A stretch of DNA of 64,000 nt from an uncultured Treponema sp. (lineage in GTDB: Bacteria > Spirochaetota > Spirochaetia > Treponematales > Treponemataceae), in NCBI GenBank assembly GCA_910584475.1, contig CAJUBD010000009.1, positions 81,370-145,369 of the forward strand. The letters are read 5' to 3'. The position numbers and the translations under genes are program-made. This document shows, one piece after another, positions 48,389 to 57,362 of this stretch; within the stretch, counting starts at the first letter, position 1, and the number at the start of each line of letters is the position of its first letter. The notes below the pieces were generated by a model that worked only from the letters and a program-made list of their open reading frames with translations, did no database searches and was not told where the DNA came from.

Positions 48389-49482
48389 TGAAAACCACGG
48401 CATTGATTATGGCGGGCGGACGCGGCGAACGCTTTTGGCCGAAAAGCCGAAGAAAACTGCCCAAACAGTTTTTGTCCCTCACTGAAGACGGGCGCACCAT
48501 GATTCAACTGACGGTGGCAAGAATCTCGCCGCTCGTCGCAATCGAAGATGTGTTCATCGCCACGAACGAAAGTTACAAGAAACTAGTGCGCGAGCAGCTT
48601 CCAGATTTGCCTGAGCAAAACATTTTGTGCGAGCCTGTCAGCAAAAACACCGCGCCTTGCATCGGGCTTGGCGCGGCGCACGTCCAAAAAAAATACGGCG
48701 ACGCGATTATGCTTGTCTTGCCGTCCGACCATCTCATCAAAAACAATTCGCTTTTCGTGCAGGCTTTGAAAAATGCGATTGCCGTGGCGGAACAAGGCGA
48801 AAATCTTGTGACGATCGGAATAACGCCTGAACATCCCGAAACCGGCTATGGCTACATCAAATTCGATTCGGAAAAAAGCGTGGGTGATGGCGCGTTCTGC
48901 GTGGAGCGTTTCGTCGAAAAGCCGAATTTGGAAAAAGCGAAAGAATACATCGACTCAGGCGAATACCTTTGGAACAGCGGAATGTTCATTTGGAAAGCAA
49001 GCACAATTTTAAATCGCATCGAAGAATTCTTGGGCGAAACACATTCGGGTCTGATGAAAATAAAAAGCGCGATCGGAAGCGACGGCTATGAAAAAATTCT
49101 TTGCGAAATTTTCAGCGCGTTTTCTTCAGAATCAATCGACTACGCAGTGATGGAAAAGGCGGCGAATCCTTCATCTCAAAAGAAAACCGTATTTACGATT
49201 CCGGGCGCGTTCGGCTGGGACGACGTAGGCTCTTGGCTCGCGCTCGAACGCCTCAGGCGCACCGACGAAAGCGGCTCGGTCATTGAAGGGAATGTCATCG
49301 CGGTGGACTCAGGCGAAAACATAATCCAAGGCGGAAAAAAACTCATCGCCGCAGTCGGCGTGAAAAACTTCGTCATAGTTGACACGGAAGATGCGATTTT
49401 GATTTGCCAAAAAGAAAGCGCAGGAAAAATAAAAGAAGTTCTCGAAAGACTGCGCGAAGCAAAGCGCGAGGAATATTTGTGA
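48388..49482 (+). CDS. manC: Mannose-1-phosphate guanylyltransferase
   Basis: Makes GDP-mannose from mannose-1-P and GTP. At 364 residues from the ATG at 48388 (TAATG overlap with mmsB): ALIMAGGRGERFWPKSRRKL and PKQFL signature, VLPSDHLIKN, FVEKPNLEKAKEYIDSGEYL, and WNSGMFIWKAS. It lacks the fused phosphomannose isomerase domain. It links sugar import to mannosylated glycans made by the two following glycosyltransferases. The upstream in-frame stretch to 48187 lies inside mmsB and is not used. Confidence 0.93.
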   Translation: MKTTALIMAGGRGERFWPKSRRKLPKQFLSLTEDGRTMIQLTVARISPLVAIEDVFIATNESYKKLVREQLPDLPEQNILCEPVSKNTAPCIGLGAAHVQKKYGDAIMLVLPSDHLIKNNSLFVQALKNAIAVAEQGENLVTIGITPEHPETGYGYIKFDSEKSVGDGAFCVERFVEKPNLEKAKEYIDSGEYLWNSGMFIWKASTILNRIEEFLGETHSGLMKIKSAIGSDGYEKILCEIFSAFSSESIDYAVMEKAANPSSQKKTVFTIPGAFGWDDVGSWLALERLRRTDESGSVIEGNVIAVDSGENIIQGGKKLIAAVGVKNFVIVDTEDAILICQKESAGKIKEVLERLREAKREEYL

Positions 49483-49609
49483 GGCTTGACCCACAGGTTG
49501 CGCAAGCAACTATTTGCATAATTTCCGCACAGAGCAACTGCGGTCAAAGAAAGAATCAGGTTTCGCGATGGCAAAAAATCTCCGCAAAAAATGGAATAGG
49601 TTTGTAAAA

Positions 49610-50740
49610 ATGAAATTAGCAGTTGACTGCCGAATGAGCGGCAAAAGCGGAATCGGCGCGTACTTGGACAATATTCTTCCCACGCTCATTGAAGACATGT
49701 GCAGCACGGCAAACTCAAGCGCGATTTTGCTTGGACTTCCGCAAAAAAGATACGACGAACTAAAGTCGCGAAAAATCGTAGGCCTTGAAAAATGCGAGAG
49801 CGTTCCTTGCGAAATAAAAGATTTTTCCATAAAAGAAACGATTTTTTTTCCGCGCGGGATTTTAAAGAAAATAAATTCTTGCGACGCATATTTCTCGCCG
49901 TACTGCAACATTCCAGGAAACATAATGGGCGGAATAAAAATTCCGATTTTCTGCACGATTCACGACATAATTTTTTTGGACATACCGCTCGCAGGAAGGC
50001 TTGGAACTTTTTTGCGAAAAATGTTTTATCTTCGCGCGATAAAGAAATCCGCTGAAATTTTCACCGTCTCGAATTTCAGCAAAGGGCGAATCCAAGAAAA
50101 ATTGCATTGCAAAAAAAACATCACGGTCGTATATAGTGGAACGCCAATTTTATATGAAGCGACTCGCCTTGAAAAAGGGGAAAAGACAAATACGATTATA
50201 TTCGTCGGAAACATAAAAAAACACAAAGGGCTTGGAACGCTCGTCGAGGCGTTCAAAAAATTCCGTGCGGGATTTTCGAGCGAGGATTTTTCGAACAGTG
50301 CCCTCCCGCCCCGGCTTTTGATTGTCGGCTCAAAAGAAAATTTCCGTACGAAGGACACCGCGCTTGAAAAGACGATTTCCGGCGCGGAAGAAAACGACAT
50401 CGTGTTTACTGGATTTCTTCCCGATGAAAAACTAAAAACTTTGATAGAGCAGGCGCGGCTTTTGGTGCAACCGTCGCTCTACGAAGGCTTCGGAGTTCCG
50501 CCGCTTCAAGCTCTGTATTGCGGAACGAAAGCCGTGATTTCAGACATCGATGTTTTCAAGGAAATCTACGCCGCGCTGCCTGTGACTTTTTTCAAGGCAG
50601 GCGATGTGGACGACCTTGCGAGGAAAATGCGCGAAGTCTATTTCGATGACTCGCCCCTCCCCGATTTCGAGCATATCTATTCGTACAAAAATTCAGCGAA
50701 AATAATTTTAAACGCAATTCAAAATCGTCTTGAAAATTAA
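49610..50740 (+). CDS. Glycosyltransferase family 4 protein
   Basis: GT-B fold transferase, 376 residues, starting MKLAVDCRMSGKSGIGAYLD. The donor-binding half has IIFVGNIKKHKGLGTLVEAF, VFTGFLPDEKLKTLIEQA, LVQPSLYEGFGVPPLQALY (EX7E type). The likely donor is GDP-mannose given manC upstream, but this is inference. AATAGG is a modest ribosome site, 9 bases before the ATG. Confidence 0.88.
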   Translation: MKLAVDCRMSGKSGIGAYLDNILPTLIEDMCSTANSSAILLGLPQKRYDELKSRKIVGLEKCESVPCEIKDFSIKETIFFPRGILKKINSCDAYFSPYCNIPGNIMGGIKIPIFCTIHDIIFLDIPLAGRLGTFLRKMFYLRAIKKSAEIFTVSNFSKGRIQEKLHCKKNITVVYSGTPILYEATRLEKGEKTNTIIFVGNIKKHKGLGTLVEAFKKFRAGFSSEDFSNSALPPRLLIVGSKENFRTKDTALEKTISGAEENDIVFTGFLPDEKLKTLIEQARLLVQPSLYEGFGVPPLQALYCGTKAVISDIDVFKEIYAALPVTFFKAGDVDDLARKMREVYFDDSPLPDFEHIYSYKNSAKIILNAIQNRLEN

Positions 50741-50758
50741 CGGGAAAAAATATATAAT
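50730..50758 (+). promoter_or_regulatory. Promoter of the second glycosyltransferase
   Basis: TTGAAA (50730-50735, within the last codons of the previous gene), a 17-base spacer and perfect TATAAT (50753-50758), 34 bases before the ATG. Confidence 0.75.
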
Positions 50759-50792
50759 CGAAATAAATTCAATTTAAAATGGCGAGAAAAAA

Positions 50793-51920
50793 ATGAAAGT
50801 TGCGATTGTGCATGACTGGCTCGTAAATTACGGCGGCGCGGAGCGCGTCGTGGAGGAAATGCTGAAAATCTATCCTGATGCGGACATCTTCACGCTCGTC
50901 CACGACAGAAAAAAAATGCGCGGACATTTTTCTTCTGCGAGAATCACAACTTCGTTCGTCCAGAAGATTCCTTTCGCCACGCGCTTATACACGAAATTCC
51001 TTTCGCTCATGCCAAAGGCGTTCGAGTCGTTTGACCTTTCGCATTACGACTTGGTAATCGCCAGCTCGTCATCGTGTGCGAAAGGCGTGATCGTTCCGCC
51101 GACAACTCCTTTCATCGCGTACATCCACACGCCGATGCGCTACGCTTGGGATCTATACTTCGATTATTACAAGCGAAGCGGCGCGCTCACGCGTTTTTTT
51201 ATGAAACTGCAAATGCCGAAAATCCGCCAATGGGATTTCATATCCTCGCAGCGAATCGATTCGATTGTGTGCAATTCATCTTACATCGCGCGGAGGGTGA
51301 AACGCTTTTGGAAGTGCGACTCGAAAGTCATTTTTCCGCCGGTCGGAACCGACCGCCTCTTTCCGAATGGAAAGCCTGCCGAAGATTTCTATGTCGTATT
51401 CAGCCGATTCGTCGCGTACAAAAGAATCGACATAGCGATCGAAGCATGCGGCGCACTCAAAAAAAATCTTGTCGTAATCGGAAGCGGAAAGGAAGAAAAA
51501 GCCCTCAAGTCGCTCGCCGAAAAATATCCGGACGCAAAAATCTCGTTCACAGGAAGAATCACGGACGACGAAGTGCGCGACTATTTGCAAAGATGCCACG
51601 CGCTCATATTTTGCGCCGAAGAGGATTTCGGAATAATTCCCGTGGAAGCGCAGGCTTGCGGAAGACCAGTCGTGGCGTACAAAAAAGGCGGCGCGACGCA
51701 GACCGTCATCGAAGGCGAAACAGGAGTTTTCTTTGAAGAACAAAACTCTGAAAGTTGCAAGGAAGCGATTTTGCGCTTCGAGGAATTGGACGCGCAGAAA
51801 AAATTCGATGGCGAGAAAATCGCATCGCACGCAAAAAAATTCGGAGAGGAAAGATTCCGCGAAGAATTCAAGGCGGCGTGCGACGAGGCAATACAAAAAG
51901 TGCGCGGCGACGCAATGTAG
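50793..51920 (+). CDS. Glycosyltransferase family 4 protein (WbaZ-like mannosyltransferase)
   Basis: 375 residues: VAIVHDWLVNYGGAERVVEE, VIVPPTTPFIAYIHTPMRYA, VVFSRFVAYKRIDIAIEACG, CAEEDFGIIPVEAQACGRPV. This pattern is typical of O-antigen/exopolysaccharide mannosyltransferases. It is likely to act with manC and the preceding transferase on a surface glycan. It has a strong promoter of its own. Confidence 0.9.
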   Translation: MKVAIVHDWLVNYGGAERVVEEMLKIYPDADIFTLVHDRKKMRGHFSSARITTSFVQKIPFATRLYTKFLSLMPKAFESFDLSHYDLVIASSSSCAKGVIVPPTTPFIAYIHTPMRYAWDLYFDYYKRSGALTRFFMKLQMPKIRQWDFISSQRIDSIVCNSSYIARRVKRFWKCDSKVIFPPVGTDRLFPNGKPAEDFYVVFSRFVAYKRIDIAIEACGALKKNLVVIGSGKEEKALKSLAEKYPDAKISFTGRITDDEVRDYLQRCHALIFCAEEDFGIIPVEAQACGRPVVAYKKGGATQTVIEGETGVFFEEQNSESCKEAILRFEELDAQKKFDGEKIASHAKKFGEERFREEFKAACDEAIQKVRGDAM

Positions 51921-51969
51921 GAAATTCGTGCCATAAATATGGAAAAAAGTGCCTTGCCATTTTATTACG

Positions 51970-52224
51970 CTGATTTTACTTGCCCGCGCCGCAACAAGTT
52001 GCTAACGCGTGCGAGATTAAGTTCCTCGGAAGTTGAAACTTCCTGCGGACTTAATTTTTTAGGGAGCGTTTAAATTTTGCGCCAAAATACTGTCGCAAAA
52101 TTTAACTTCGAGTTTTGTTCCAAAACTCGCTTGTTGTACTTGCCCGCGCCGCAACAAGTTGCCAATGCGGGCGAAATTAAGTTCCTCGGAAGTTGAAACT
52201 TCCTGCGGACTTAATTTTTTAGGG
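51970..52224 (+). repeat. Composite hairpin elements (two units) upstream of yhbY
   Basis: Plus-facing. The partial unit 51970-52062 has the CTTGCCCGCGCCGCAACAAG hairpin and the nested GGAAGTT / AACTTCC hairpin. The full unit 52063-52224 has the variable hairpin TTAAATTTTGCG / CGCAAAATTTAA (loop CAAAATACT), CGAGTTTTGTTCCAAAACTCG, and the same third and fourth hairpins. AGGGAG at the end is the yhbY ribosome site. The whole gap 51921-52234 is accounted for. Confidence 0.85.
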
Positions 52225-52234
52225 AGAAAATAAA

Positions 52235-52531
52235 ATGAAACAATTGACAAGTTCTCAAAGAAAAATTTTGAGCGCGGCTGCAAGCAAACTGAATGCGCTT
52301 GTAATCGTCGGACAAAGCGGCCTTTCCGAAGGCATCATGAAAAAATGCGCGGAATGTCTCGAAAGCCATGAATTGTTGAAAATCAAATTCAACGAATTCA
52401 AGGAGGAAAAAATATCGTTCGCCGAAGAAATCTGCAAAAAAACCGACGCGACTTTAGTGCGAATCATCGGAAATACGGCGATCCTATTTAAAGAGTCAAG
52501 TGACAAAGAAAAGCAAAAGCATCTCATTTAG
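52235..52531 (+). CDS. yhbY: YhbY/CRM-domain RNA-binding protein
   Basis: Single CRM domain, 98 residues, binds pre-50S ribosomal particles. Motifs: LTSSQRKILSAAASKLNALV, VGQSGLSEGIMKKCAECLES and the GxxG-like turn IIGNTAILFKES. Full length for the family. The start follows TTAGGGAGAAAATAAA. Confidence 0.9.
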   Translation: MKQLTSSQRKILSAAASKLNALVIVGQSGLSEGIMKKCAECLESHELLKIKFNEFKEEKISFAEEICKKTDATLVRIIGNTAILFKESSDKEKQKHLI

Positions 52532-52961
52532 CGTTCAAAATCGGCACTGAAATTGCGTGGCAATTTTAACCTTATCTTACAATGTTCGCTCGCTCGGAAG
52601 AAATTTAGCTCCTTGAAAGTCGATGCTTCCTGCGGACGTAATTTCAAGGGGCAATGCATGCCATCGCTTTTCAATATAAAGCGCAACGATAAAAACTCAA
52701 AGGCGAATATTCAGATTTTCGTCGTGCCAAGCTTGTATTTTTTCATGGCGAAATCGACCGGCAAAAAAAGTCCAAGGCAGATTAGCACTGTAGTTTTAAA
52801 AGTCCCTGCTATTTTCTTTTTTGCGATTTCATATACACTTGATTTTTATAATGCCCAATGTATAATTTATATCAAAACCATAATTTAAATATTATTAAAA
52901 CGCCTAAATCAATAAGAAAATTCGTCATTACTGTTATGATACATAATGTGGAGGTTATGAT
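52532..52961. repeat. yhbY-lysR gap with a degenerate composite element
   Basis: 52535-52660 is a decayed plus-facing element (ACTGAAATTGCGTGGCAATTTTAA, split arms; later CTCCTTGAAAGTCGATGCTTCCTGCGGACG). 52661-52940 is AT-rich; a 111-codon frame at 52553-52888 runs through the repeat and is not credible. GTGGAGG before 52962 is the lysR ribosome site. Confidence 0.45.
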
Positions 52962-53834
52962 TTGGAACTCACTCAATTAAAGTATTTTTTGGAAGTGGCG
53001 CAGACTCAGCATGTTACAAAGAGTGCGGAAAAACTTCACATCGCGCAGCCCGCCTTGACACAGGCGATAAAGCGGCTTGAGGACGAACTTGATATTCCGC
53101 TTTTCGCTCAAAAAGGACGCGTGATAATTTTGAATCCTTATGGGCAATATTTCTATAAAAAACTAAAACCACTTGTAGAAAGTTTGTGCGCGCTACCCGA
53201 AGAACTTCGGCAAATGGCCAAATTGGAACACTCTACTGTTCGCCTGAATGTGCTTGCCGCCTCGCGATTAGTAACGGAAGCCGTCATCAAATACCAGCGG
53301 CTCGACAAAAATCTGAAAATTGAATTCACGCAAAACGAAGAAACCGAACTTTTTGACATTTGCATAACCACAAGGCTTTTTTATCGGCATGAAAGTGAAA
53401 CTGACAACATTTCAGTTACTACGGAAAAAATTTTTCTTGCCGTTCCGAATATCGCCAAATTCAAAAAGCGCGTTTCAATTACATTGGACGAAGTGGCGAA
53501 CGAAAATTTTATTTCGCTTTTGGGCTCAAAGCAATTGCGCGCAATTTGCGACAAATATTGCCAAACAGCAGGAATCAGGCCTAACATAATTTTTGAAAGC
53601 GACAGCCCCGAAGCAGTGAAAAAAATGATTGGCGCGAACATAGGCATTGGATTTTGGCCGCATTTCAGTTGGGGACCGCTTGACGCTAAAAATGTCCGCC
53701 TTTTGGAAATCGCCGAGCCAAATTGCAGCCGTGACATTCTCATCACATACAAAAAGAACAAGGCGGACAATGCGCGCGTGGAAAAATTCTATAAATTCTT
53801 GACGGAATATTTTAAGAAGAACTCGGATATGTAG
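52962..53834 (+). CDS. LysR-family transcriptional regulator
   Basis: 290 residues. N-terminal winged helix-turn-helix (LKYFLEVAQTQHVTKSAEKL, IAQPALTQAIKRLEDELDIP), C-terminal effector domain with ISVTTEKIFLAVPNI. The TTG start at 52962 is supported by GTGGAGG 8 bases upstream and by the normal MELxQL LysR start. The target is not evident; LysR proteins often control a neighbour, here the COG2426 membrane protein in the same direction. Confidence 0.9.
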   Translation: MELTQLKYFLEVAQTQHVTKSAEKLHIAQPALTQAIKRLEDELDIPLFAQKGRVIILNPYGQYFYKKLKPLVESLCALPEELRQMAKLEHSTVRLNVLAASRLVTEAVIKYQRLDKNLKIEFTQNEETELFDICITTRLFYRHESETDNISVTTEKIFLAVPNIAKFKKRVSITLDEVANENFISLLGSKQLRAICDKYCQTAGIRPNIIFESDSPEAVKKMIGANIGIGFWPHFSWGPLDAKNVRLLEIAEPNCSRDILITYKKNKADNARVEKFYKFLTEYFKKNSDM

Positions 53835-53858
53835 GCGAATGGAACATCACTTAGCGCG

Positions 53859-53887
53859 TTGAAAAAAAAACTGCAAAATGTTAGAAT
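53859..53887 (+). promoter_or_regulatory. Leaderless promoter of the COG2426 gene
   Basis: TTGAAA (53859-53864), 17-base spacer, TAGAAT (53882-53887), then 5 bases to the ATG at 53893. No ribosome site. Confidence 0.75.
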
Positions 53888-53892
53888 GAAAT

Positions 53893-54381
53893 ATGTTTTC
53901 AAAATATTTGGCGATTTTTTTCATTTCAATGGTACCGCTCATTGAATTGCGCGGAGCGATTCCCTTTTCCCAGATTTGGAATTTGCCGCTTGTTCCTTCT
54001 TACATTGTCTGCATTGTCGGCAACATGATTCCTGTGCCAATAATTTATCTTTTCGCGCGAAGATTTTTGGAATGGGGACAAGATAAAAAACTAATTGACG
54101 GAATATGTCAATTTTTCTTGACGAAGGGCGCGCACGCGCGAGAAAAGCTCGAGGCAAAGGCGGGCAACGGTATTTTTGTCGCGCTTATGCTTTTCGTTGG
54201 AATTCCCCTCCCTGGAACGGGCGCGTGGACCGGAACGCTTGCGGCGAGCCTTTTGGGAATGAGTTTCAGAAAAACTGTCGTGGCCGTGATGTGCGGCGTT
54301 GTGATTGCGGGCGTGATCATGATGCTGGCAAGCCTTGGAGTTTTGGGCGCGACTGGCGCGATTTTGAAAAGATTTCTTTGA
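53893..54381 (+). CDS. Small membrane protein, COG2426 (annotated small multidrug export protein)
   Basis: 162 residues with four to five membrane segments. Family signatures are MVPLIELRGAIPFSQIWNLP and LMLFVGIPLPGTGAWTGTLA, in which RGAIP and PLPGTGAW loops re-enter the membrane. The drug-export label is a database habit; the true function is unknown. Confidence 0.88.
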   Translation: MFSKYLAIFFISMVPLIELRGAIPFSQIWNLPLVPSYIVCIVGNMIPVPIIYLFARRFLEWGQDKKLIDGICQFFLTKGAHAREKLEAKAGNGIFVALMLFVGIPLPGTGAWTGTLAASLLGMSFRKTVVAVMCGVVIAGVIMMLASLGVLGATGAILKRFL

Positions 54382-54383
54382 AT

Positions 54384-54432
54384 AAAACTCGGATTAAATT
54401 CAGCAGCGGTATTTTGACCGCTGAATTTAAAT
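54384..54432. repeat. Single first-hairpin copy between convergent genes
   Basis: AAATTCAGCAGCGGT / ACCGCTGAATTT-type stem (about 54394-54430), loop core ATTTTG, with a CTCGG remnant. It faces the minus strand and sits exactly between the two stop codons, so it may work as a bidirectional terminator. Confidence 0.65.
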
Positions 54433-54433
54433 A

Positions 54434-55243
54434 TCAAACAAAATTGCGCTCAAGCCATTTTGCAACGCCATCGTCATCATTCGAAGGAATTGTTGCCGTG
54501 GCAATTTTTTTCAATTCTTCGACGGCATTTTCAACGGCGTAGCTTTCGTCCGCCAATTCAAACATATCGATGTCATTTTTTCCGTCGCCGAAGACAATCA
54601 ATTTTTCGCAATTCAAAAGCGACTTCAATTGCTTTATCGCGTTCGCCTTCGAAGCGAGCGGAGACATTATTTCAAGCCATTGCTCTTTCGTGTAAATATC
54701 GACTTGGTAAACACAATGAAACGCGCTTTTGTATTTTTCGTAAAGCGGCCGAAGTTTTTCAGGCTTATCGATACAAGTGATGTAAAAAATATTTCCAGAT
54801 TTCAAATCGGCAGGAGTCCCAACGGCGTTCGTGCGGATGTCGCCGCGCCGCGTTTCAAGAAATTTTACTATGCCTTTGGAGCATAGTTTTGGCACAAATG
54901 AAAATTTTTCATTTCCGGCAATTTTCGCATAAACGAGGGGAAAAATTTTGTTGGCAAACAAGTCGTCCAACAAATCATAAATGTCATCGTCAAAATAATT
55001 TGCGACAAGAATTTCTTTAGTCCGATTGTCAAGCACAAAAGCGCCGTTGTATACAATCGAAGGAATTTTCGCATTCAAACCCTTCGTAACTTTTTCGGCG
55101 GTAACCAACGAACGCGCGGTGGCATAAGAAAAAATCATTCCTTTGCAAGTCAAGGCATTTATCACGCCGCTAGTGTATTCGGAAATTGTTTCGTCGCTTC
55201 GCAACAAAGTTCCGTCCAAGTCGGACACATACAAAGTTTTCAA
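54434..55243 (-). CDS. Cof-type HAD phosphatase
   Basis: Haloacid-dehalogenase hydrolase of class IIB, 269 residues. DxD nucleophile motif YVSDLDGTLLRSDETIS, motif II YATARS, motif III/IV LIVFGDGKNDIDMFELAD. It hydrolyses small sugar phosphates or similar; substrate unknown. The TTG start at 55243 follows GCGGAGGC at 10-11 bases. Confidence 0.88.
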   Translation of the reverse strand: MKTLYVSDLDGTLLRSDETISEYTSGVINALTCKGMIFSYATARSLVTAEKVTKGLNAKIPSIVYNGAFVLDNRTKEILVANYFDDDIYDLLDDLFANKIFPLVYAKIAGNEKFSFVPKLCSKGIVKFLETRRGDIRTNAVGTPADLKSGNIFYITCIDKPEKLRPLYEKYKSAFHCVYQVDIYTKEQWLEIMSPLASKANAIKQLKSLLNCEKLIVFGDGKNDIDMFELADESYAVENAVEELKKIATATIPSNDDDGVAKWLERNFV

Positions 55244-55431
55244 TTTTAGTTTGCCTCCGCAAGCACGATTTTTTTATGGCAATTACATTTGCAGTTGAAG
55301 CAAAAGCAACGCAAAAGATGCACGTCATTTTTTCGAGAAAAGTGCTCAAAAAGTTTTCGCGGATTTCTTTCGCTTCGTTCGTCATAAAATAATTATATCA
55401 TATTTTACAGCTTTTTCATATTAAAAAAAAA

Positions 55432-55460
55432 TTGAAAAAAATATTTACATTTGCTATAAT
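55432..55460 (+). promoter_or_regulatory. Promoter of the cysK stub and downstream genes
   Basis: TTGAAA (55432-55437), 17-base spacer, perfect TATAAT (55455-55460), 72 bases before the ATG at 55533. It probably still drives the thioesterase gene behind the stub. Confidence 0.75.
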
Positions 55461-55532
55461 GCTTTTATGGCGCAAACAAATCGATTCGCGAAATTCTAAT
55501 TTTGCTCGTGACTTTGTATTAGGAGAAAAATA

Positions 55533-55763
55533 ATGGCGAATGTTTACACTTCGGCGAACCAACTCATCGGGCGCACCCCGCTTTTTGAATTGGTTCACAT
55601 CGAAAAAGAATTCGGGCTTTCCGCGCGAACCTTGGCGAAACTCGAACTGTTCAACGTTACGGGAAGCGCAAAAGACAGAATCGCAAGGGCGATGACAGAA
55701 AATGTCGGCGCAATTTTTTGTGTCACAAATTCCTTGCAACCTAATGTGAAATTACTTGTCTAA
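55533..55763 (+). pseudogene. Truncated cysteine synthase (cysK) stub
   Basis: 76 residues. The first 58 are the start of an O-acetylserine sulfhydrylase: ANQLIGRTPLFELVHIEKEF, AKLELFNVTGSAKDRIARAM, where the Lys of SAKDR would bind PLP. After MTENVG the similarity ends and the frame closes with FCVTNSLQPNVKLLV. More than 200 residues of the enzyme are missing and not found downstream. A TTAGGAG site and a strong promoter remain, so a short peptide could still be made. Confidence 0.75.
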
Positions 55764-55780
55764 TTTTTTAAGAGGAAAAA

Positions 55781-56533
55781 ATGGAATACAAAGAATGGCG
55801 AGATGAAAGCGGCACATTTCATTCGCAAAGACGAATTTATTTTGCGGCGGCGAGTGCGAACAAAGTTTTGAGTTTGCACGAACTTGTGAAAATGTCGGCG
55901 GACATTGCGGTGGAAGACTATCGCGCCCGCGAAATGTCACGGGAATTTTTGGCGGAACACGGAATCGCTATTTTGGTCTCGCGCAATTCGTTTCGCGTTC
56001 ACAAAATGCCCGAAGAAAACCAAGTCATTGAAATTGCGACTTGGGAAGAAAAGCCTGAGGCGTTGCAGCTTGTGCGTTGCTATAAATTTTTGGATTTGCA
56101 AGGCAATATCCTGGTAAGCGCGAAATCGACTTGGCTTGTGATGGACTTGAACGGACGAAAGATTATGCCTGTAAAAAATTTTACGTTGCGGCCTTCGCCC
56201 ACCGTTCAAACTGAAATGGATTGTCTCAAGCCTGCGAAAATCTCAATTGATGAAAAGGGATTTGAAATTTTTGATTCTCGCAAGATAAAATTTTCCGACA
56301 TTGATGCGAACGGGCACACGACGAATTCTCGTTACGCCGCTTTTGTGGAAGACGCTCTGCCTCAGGAATTTCAGGGAAAGCAAATTCGTGATTTTCGCTT
56401 GAATTATTCGAAAGAAGTCATGTTGGGCGATGAACTTTTTGTTTATGGAAAAATTGATTCTGAAAATTCTCACTTGATTCTTGTCGGCAAGACGAAAGAT
56501 TTTGCTTCATTTGAGGCGGAATTGTTTTATTGA
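55781..56533 (+). CDS. Acyl-ACP thioesterase (double hotdog)
   Basis: 250 residues; releases fatty acids from acyl carrier protein. First hotdog: RRIYFAAASANKVLSLHELV, HGIAILVSRNSFRVHKMPEE, IEIATWEEKP. Second hotdog: KIKFSDIDANGHTTNSRYAA (the N-x-H region), DFRLNYSKEVMLGDEL. AAGAGGAAAAA precedes the ATG; 17 bases from the cysK stub. Chain length cannot be predicted. Confidence 0.87.
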   Translation: MEYKEWRDESGTFHSQRRIYFAAASANKVLSLHELVKMSADIAVEDYRAREMSREFLAEHGIAILVSRNSFRVHKMPEENQVIEIATWEEKPEALQLVRCYKFLDLQGNILVSAKSTWLVMDLNGRKIMPVKNFTLRPSPTVQTEMDCLKPAKISIDEKGFEIFDSRKIKFSDIDANGHTTNSRYAAFVEDALPQEFQGKQIRDFRLNYSKEVMLGDELFVYGKIDSENSHLILVGKTKDFASFEAELFY

Positions 56534-56559
56534 AAAAGTCAGTGACACTGATAATTAAT

Positions 56560-56707
56560 AGCCAAGGTTTAAAATCAGCAACTAAAATTGCGTTGCTGAT
56601 TTTAATACGAGTTTTTTTCAAAAACTCGCGATTTACTGCCCGCTCGCGCGGGCTAATTAAGCGTCCTCGGAAGTTGAAACTTCCTGCGGTGCTTAATTTT
56701 AAGGAAG
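56560..56707 (+). repeat. Composite hairpin element, complete reference copy
   Basis: The cleanest single copy. Variable hairpin TTTAAAATCAGCAAC / GTTGCTGATTTTAA with loop TAAAATTGC; CGAGTTTTTTTCAAAAACTCG; GCCCGCTCGCGCGGGC; and the nested hairpin AATTAAGC ... GGAAGTT-GA-AACTTCC ... GCTTAATT with bulges CCTC and TGCGG. It ends TAAGGAAG, 18 bases before the ATG of the kinase-like gene, which also has its own GAGGAG. Confidence 0.9.
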
Positions 56708-56727
56708 AAAATAATTGAGGAGAAATT

Positions 56728-57360
56728 ATGAAAAAGATTATCACAATAAGCCGTGAGTTTGGAAGCGGCGGTCATCTTGTGGGCGAACTTGTCGCCAAAA
56801 AACTAGGCTACAAATTTTTTGACAAGCAACTCATCGATATGGCGGCGGAAGAAAGCTGCCTATCTCCGCGCTTCATTGAAAAAAGCGAGCAAAGCCTTTC
56901 GAGCGTTTGGATTTACAATATGATGTTCGGCTCGCATTATTCTTCTGGAAATTATAACAATGCCGCCGCACCAAGTACGCTGCCCTTGGTCGACCAGATT
57001 TTCAACGCGCAGCGAAAAGTGATTTTGAAAATCGCCAAAGAAGCTCCGTGCGTGATTGTGGGCAGATGCGCCGACTACATTTTGCGCGTTTCGAATGAAT
57101 TCGATGACAACGATATTTTGAACGTTTTTATCTATGCGGACGAAGCGGCAAAAATCGAACGCGCCATAAAAGCGTTCAACACGCCTGAAAAGGATGCGAA
57201 AAAAGTCATCACTCAAATAAACAAGCGCCGCGCAAATCATTACAACACGTTCACCGAGTATACTTGGGGGGAGCGTGAGAATTACGATTTGCTTATAAAC
57301 AGCGCGTATGCTGGAATTGAAAACACGGCGAAAATTATCGCGGATTATGCGCAGTTTTAG
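56728..57360 (+). CDS. Cytidylate kinase-like family protein
   Basis: 210 residues of the cytidylate kinase-like family (not standard Cmk). N-terminus KKIITISREFGSGGHLVGEL replaces a classical P-loop; LGYKFFDKQLIDMAA, CVIVGRCADYILR (the GR motif) and DILNVFIYADEAAKIERAIK follow. The substrate is unproven; no partner gene is obvious. TTGAGGAGAAATT precedes the ATG. Confidence 0.85.
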   Translation: MKKIITISREFGSGGHLVGELVAKKLGYKFFDKQLIDMAAEESCLSPRFIEKSEQSLSSVWIYNMMFGSHYSSGNYNNAAAPSTLPLVDQIFNAQRKVILKIAKEAPCVIVGRCADYILRVSNEFDDNDILNVFIYADEAAKIERAIKAFNTPEKDAKKVITQINKRRANHYNTFTEYTWGERENYDLLINSAYAGIENTAKIIADYAQF

Positions 57361-57362
57361 CA

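Noticed and set aside
52553..52888. 111-codon open frame between yhbY and lysR
   Set aside because: Starts inside a degenerate repeat, has no ribosome site, and shows no protein-like pattern.
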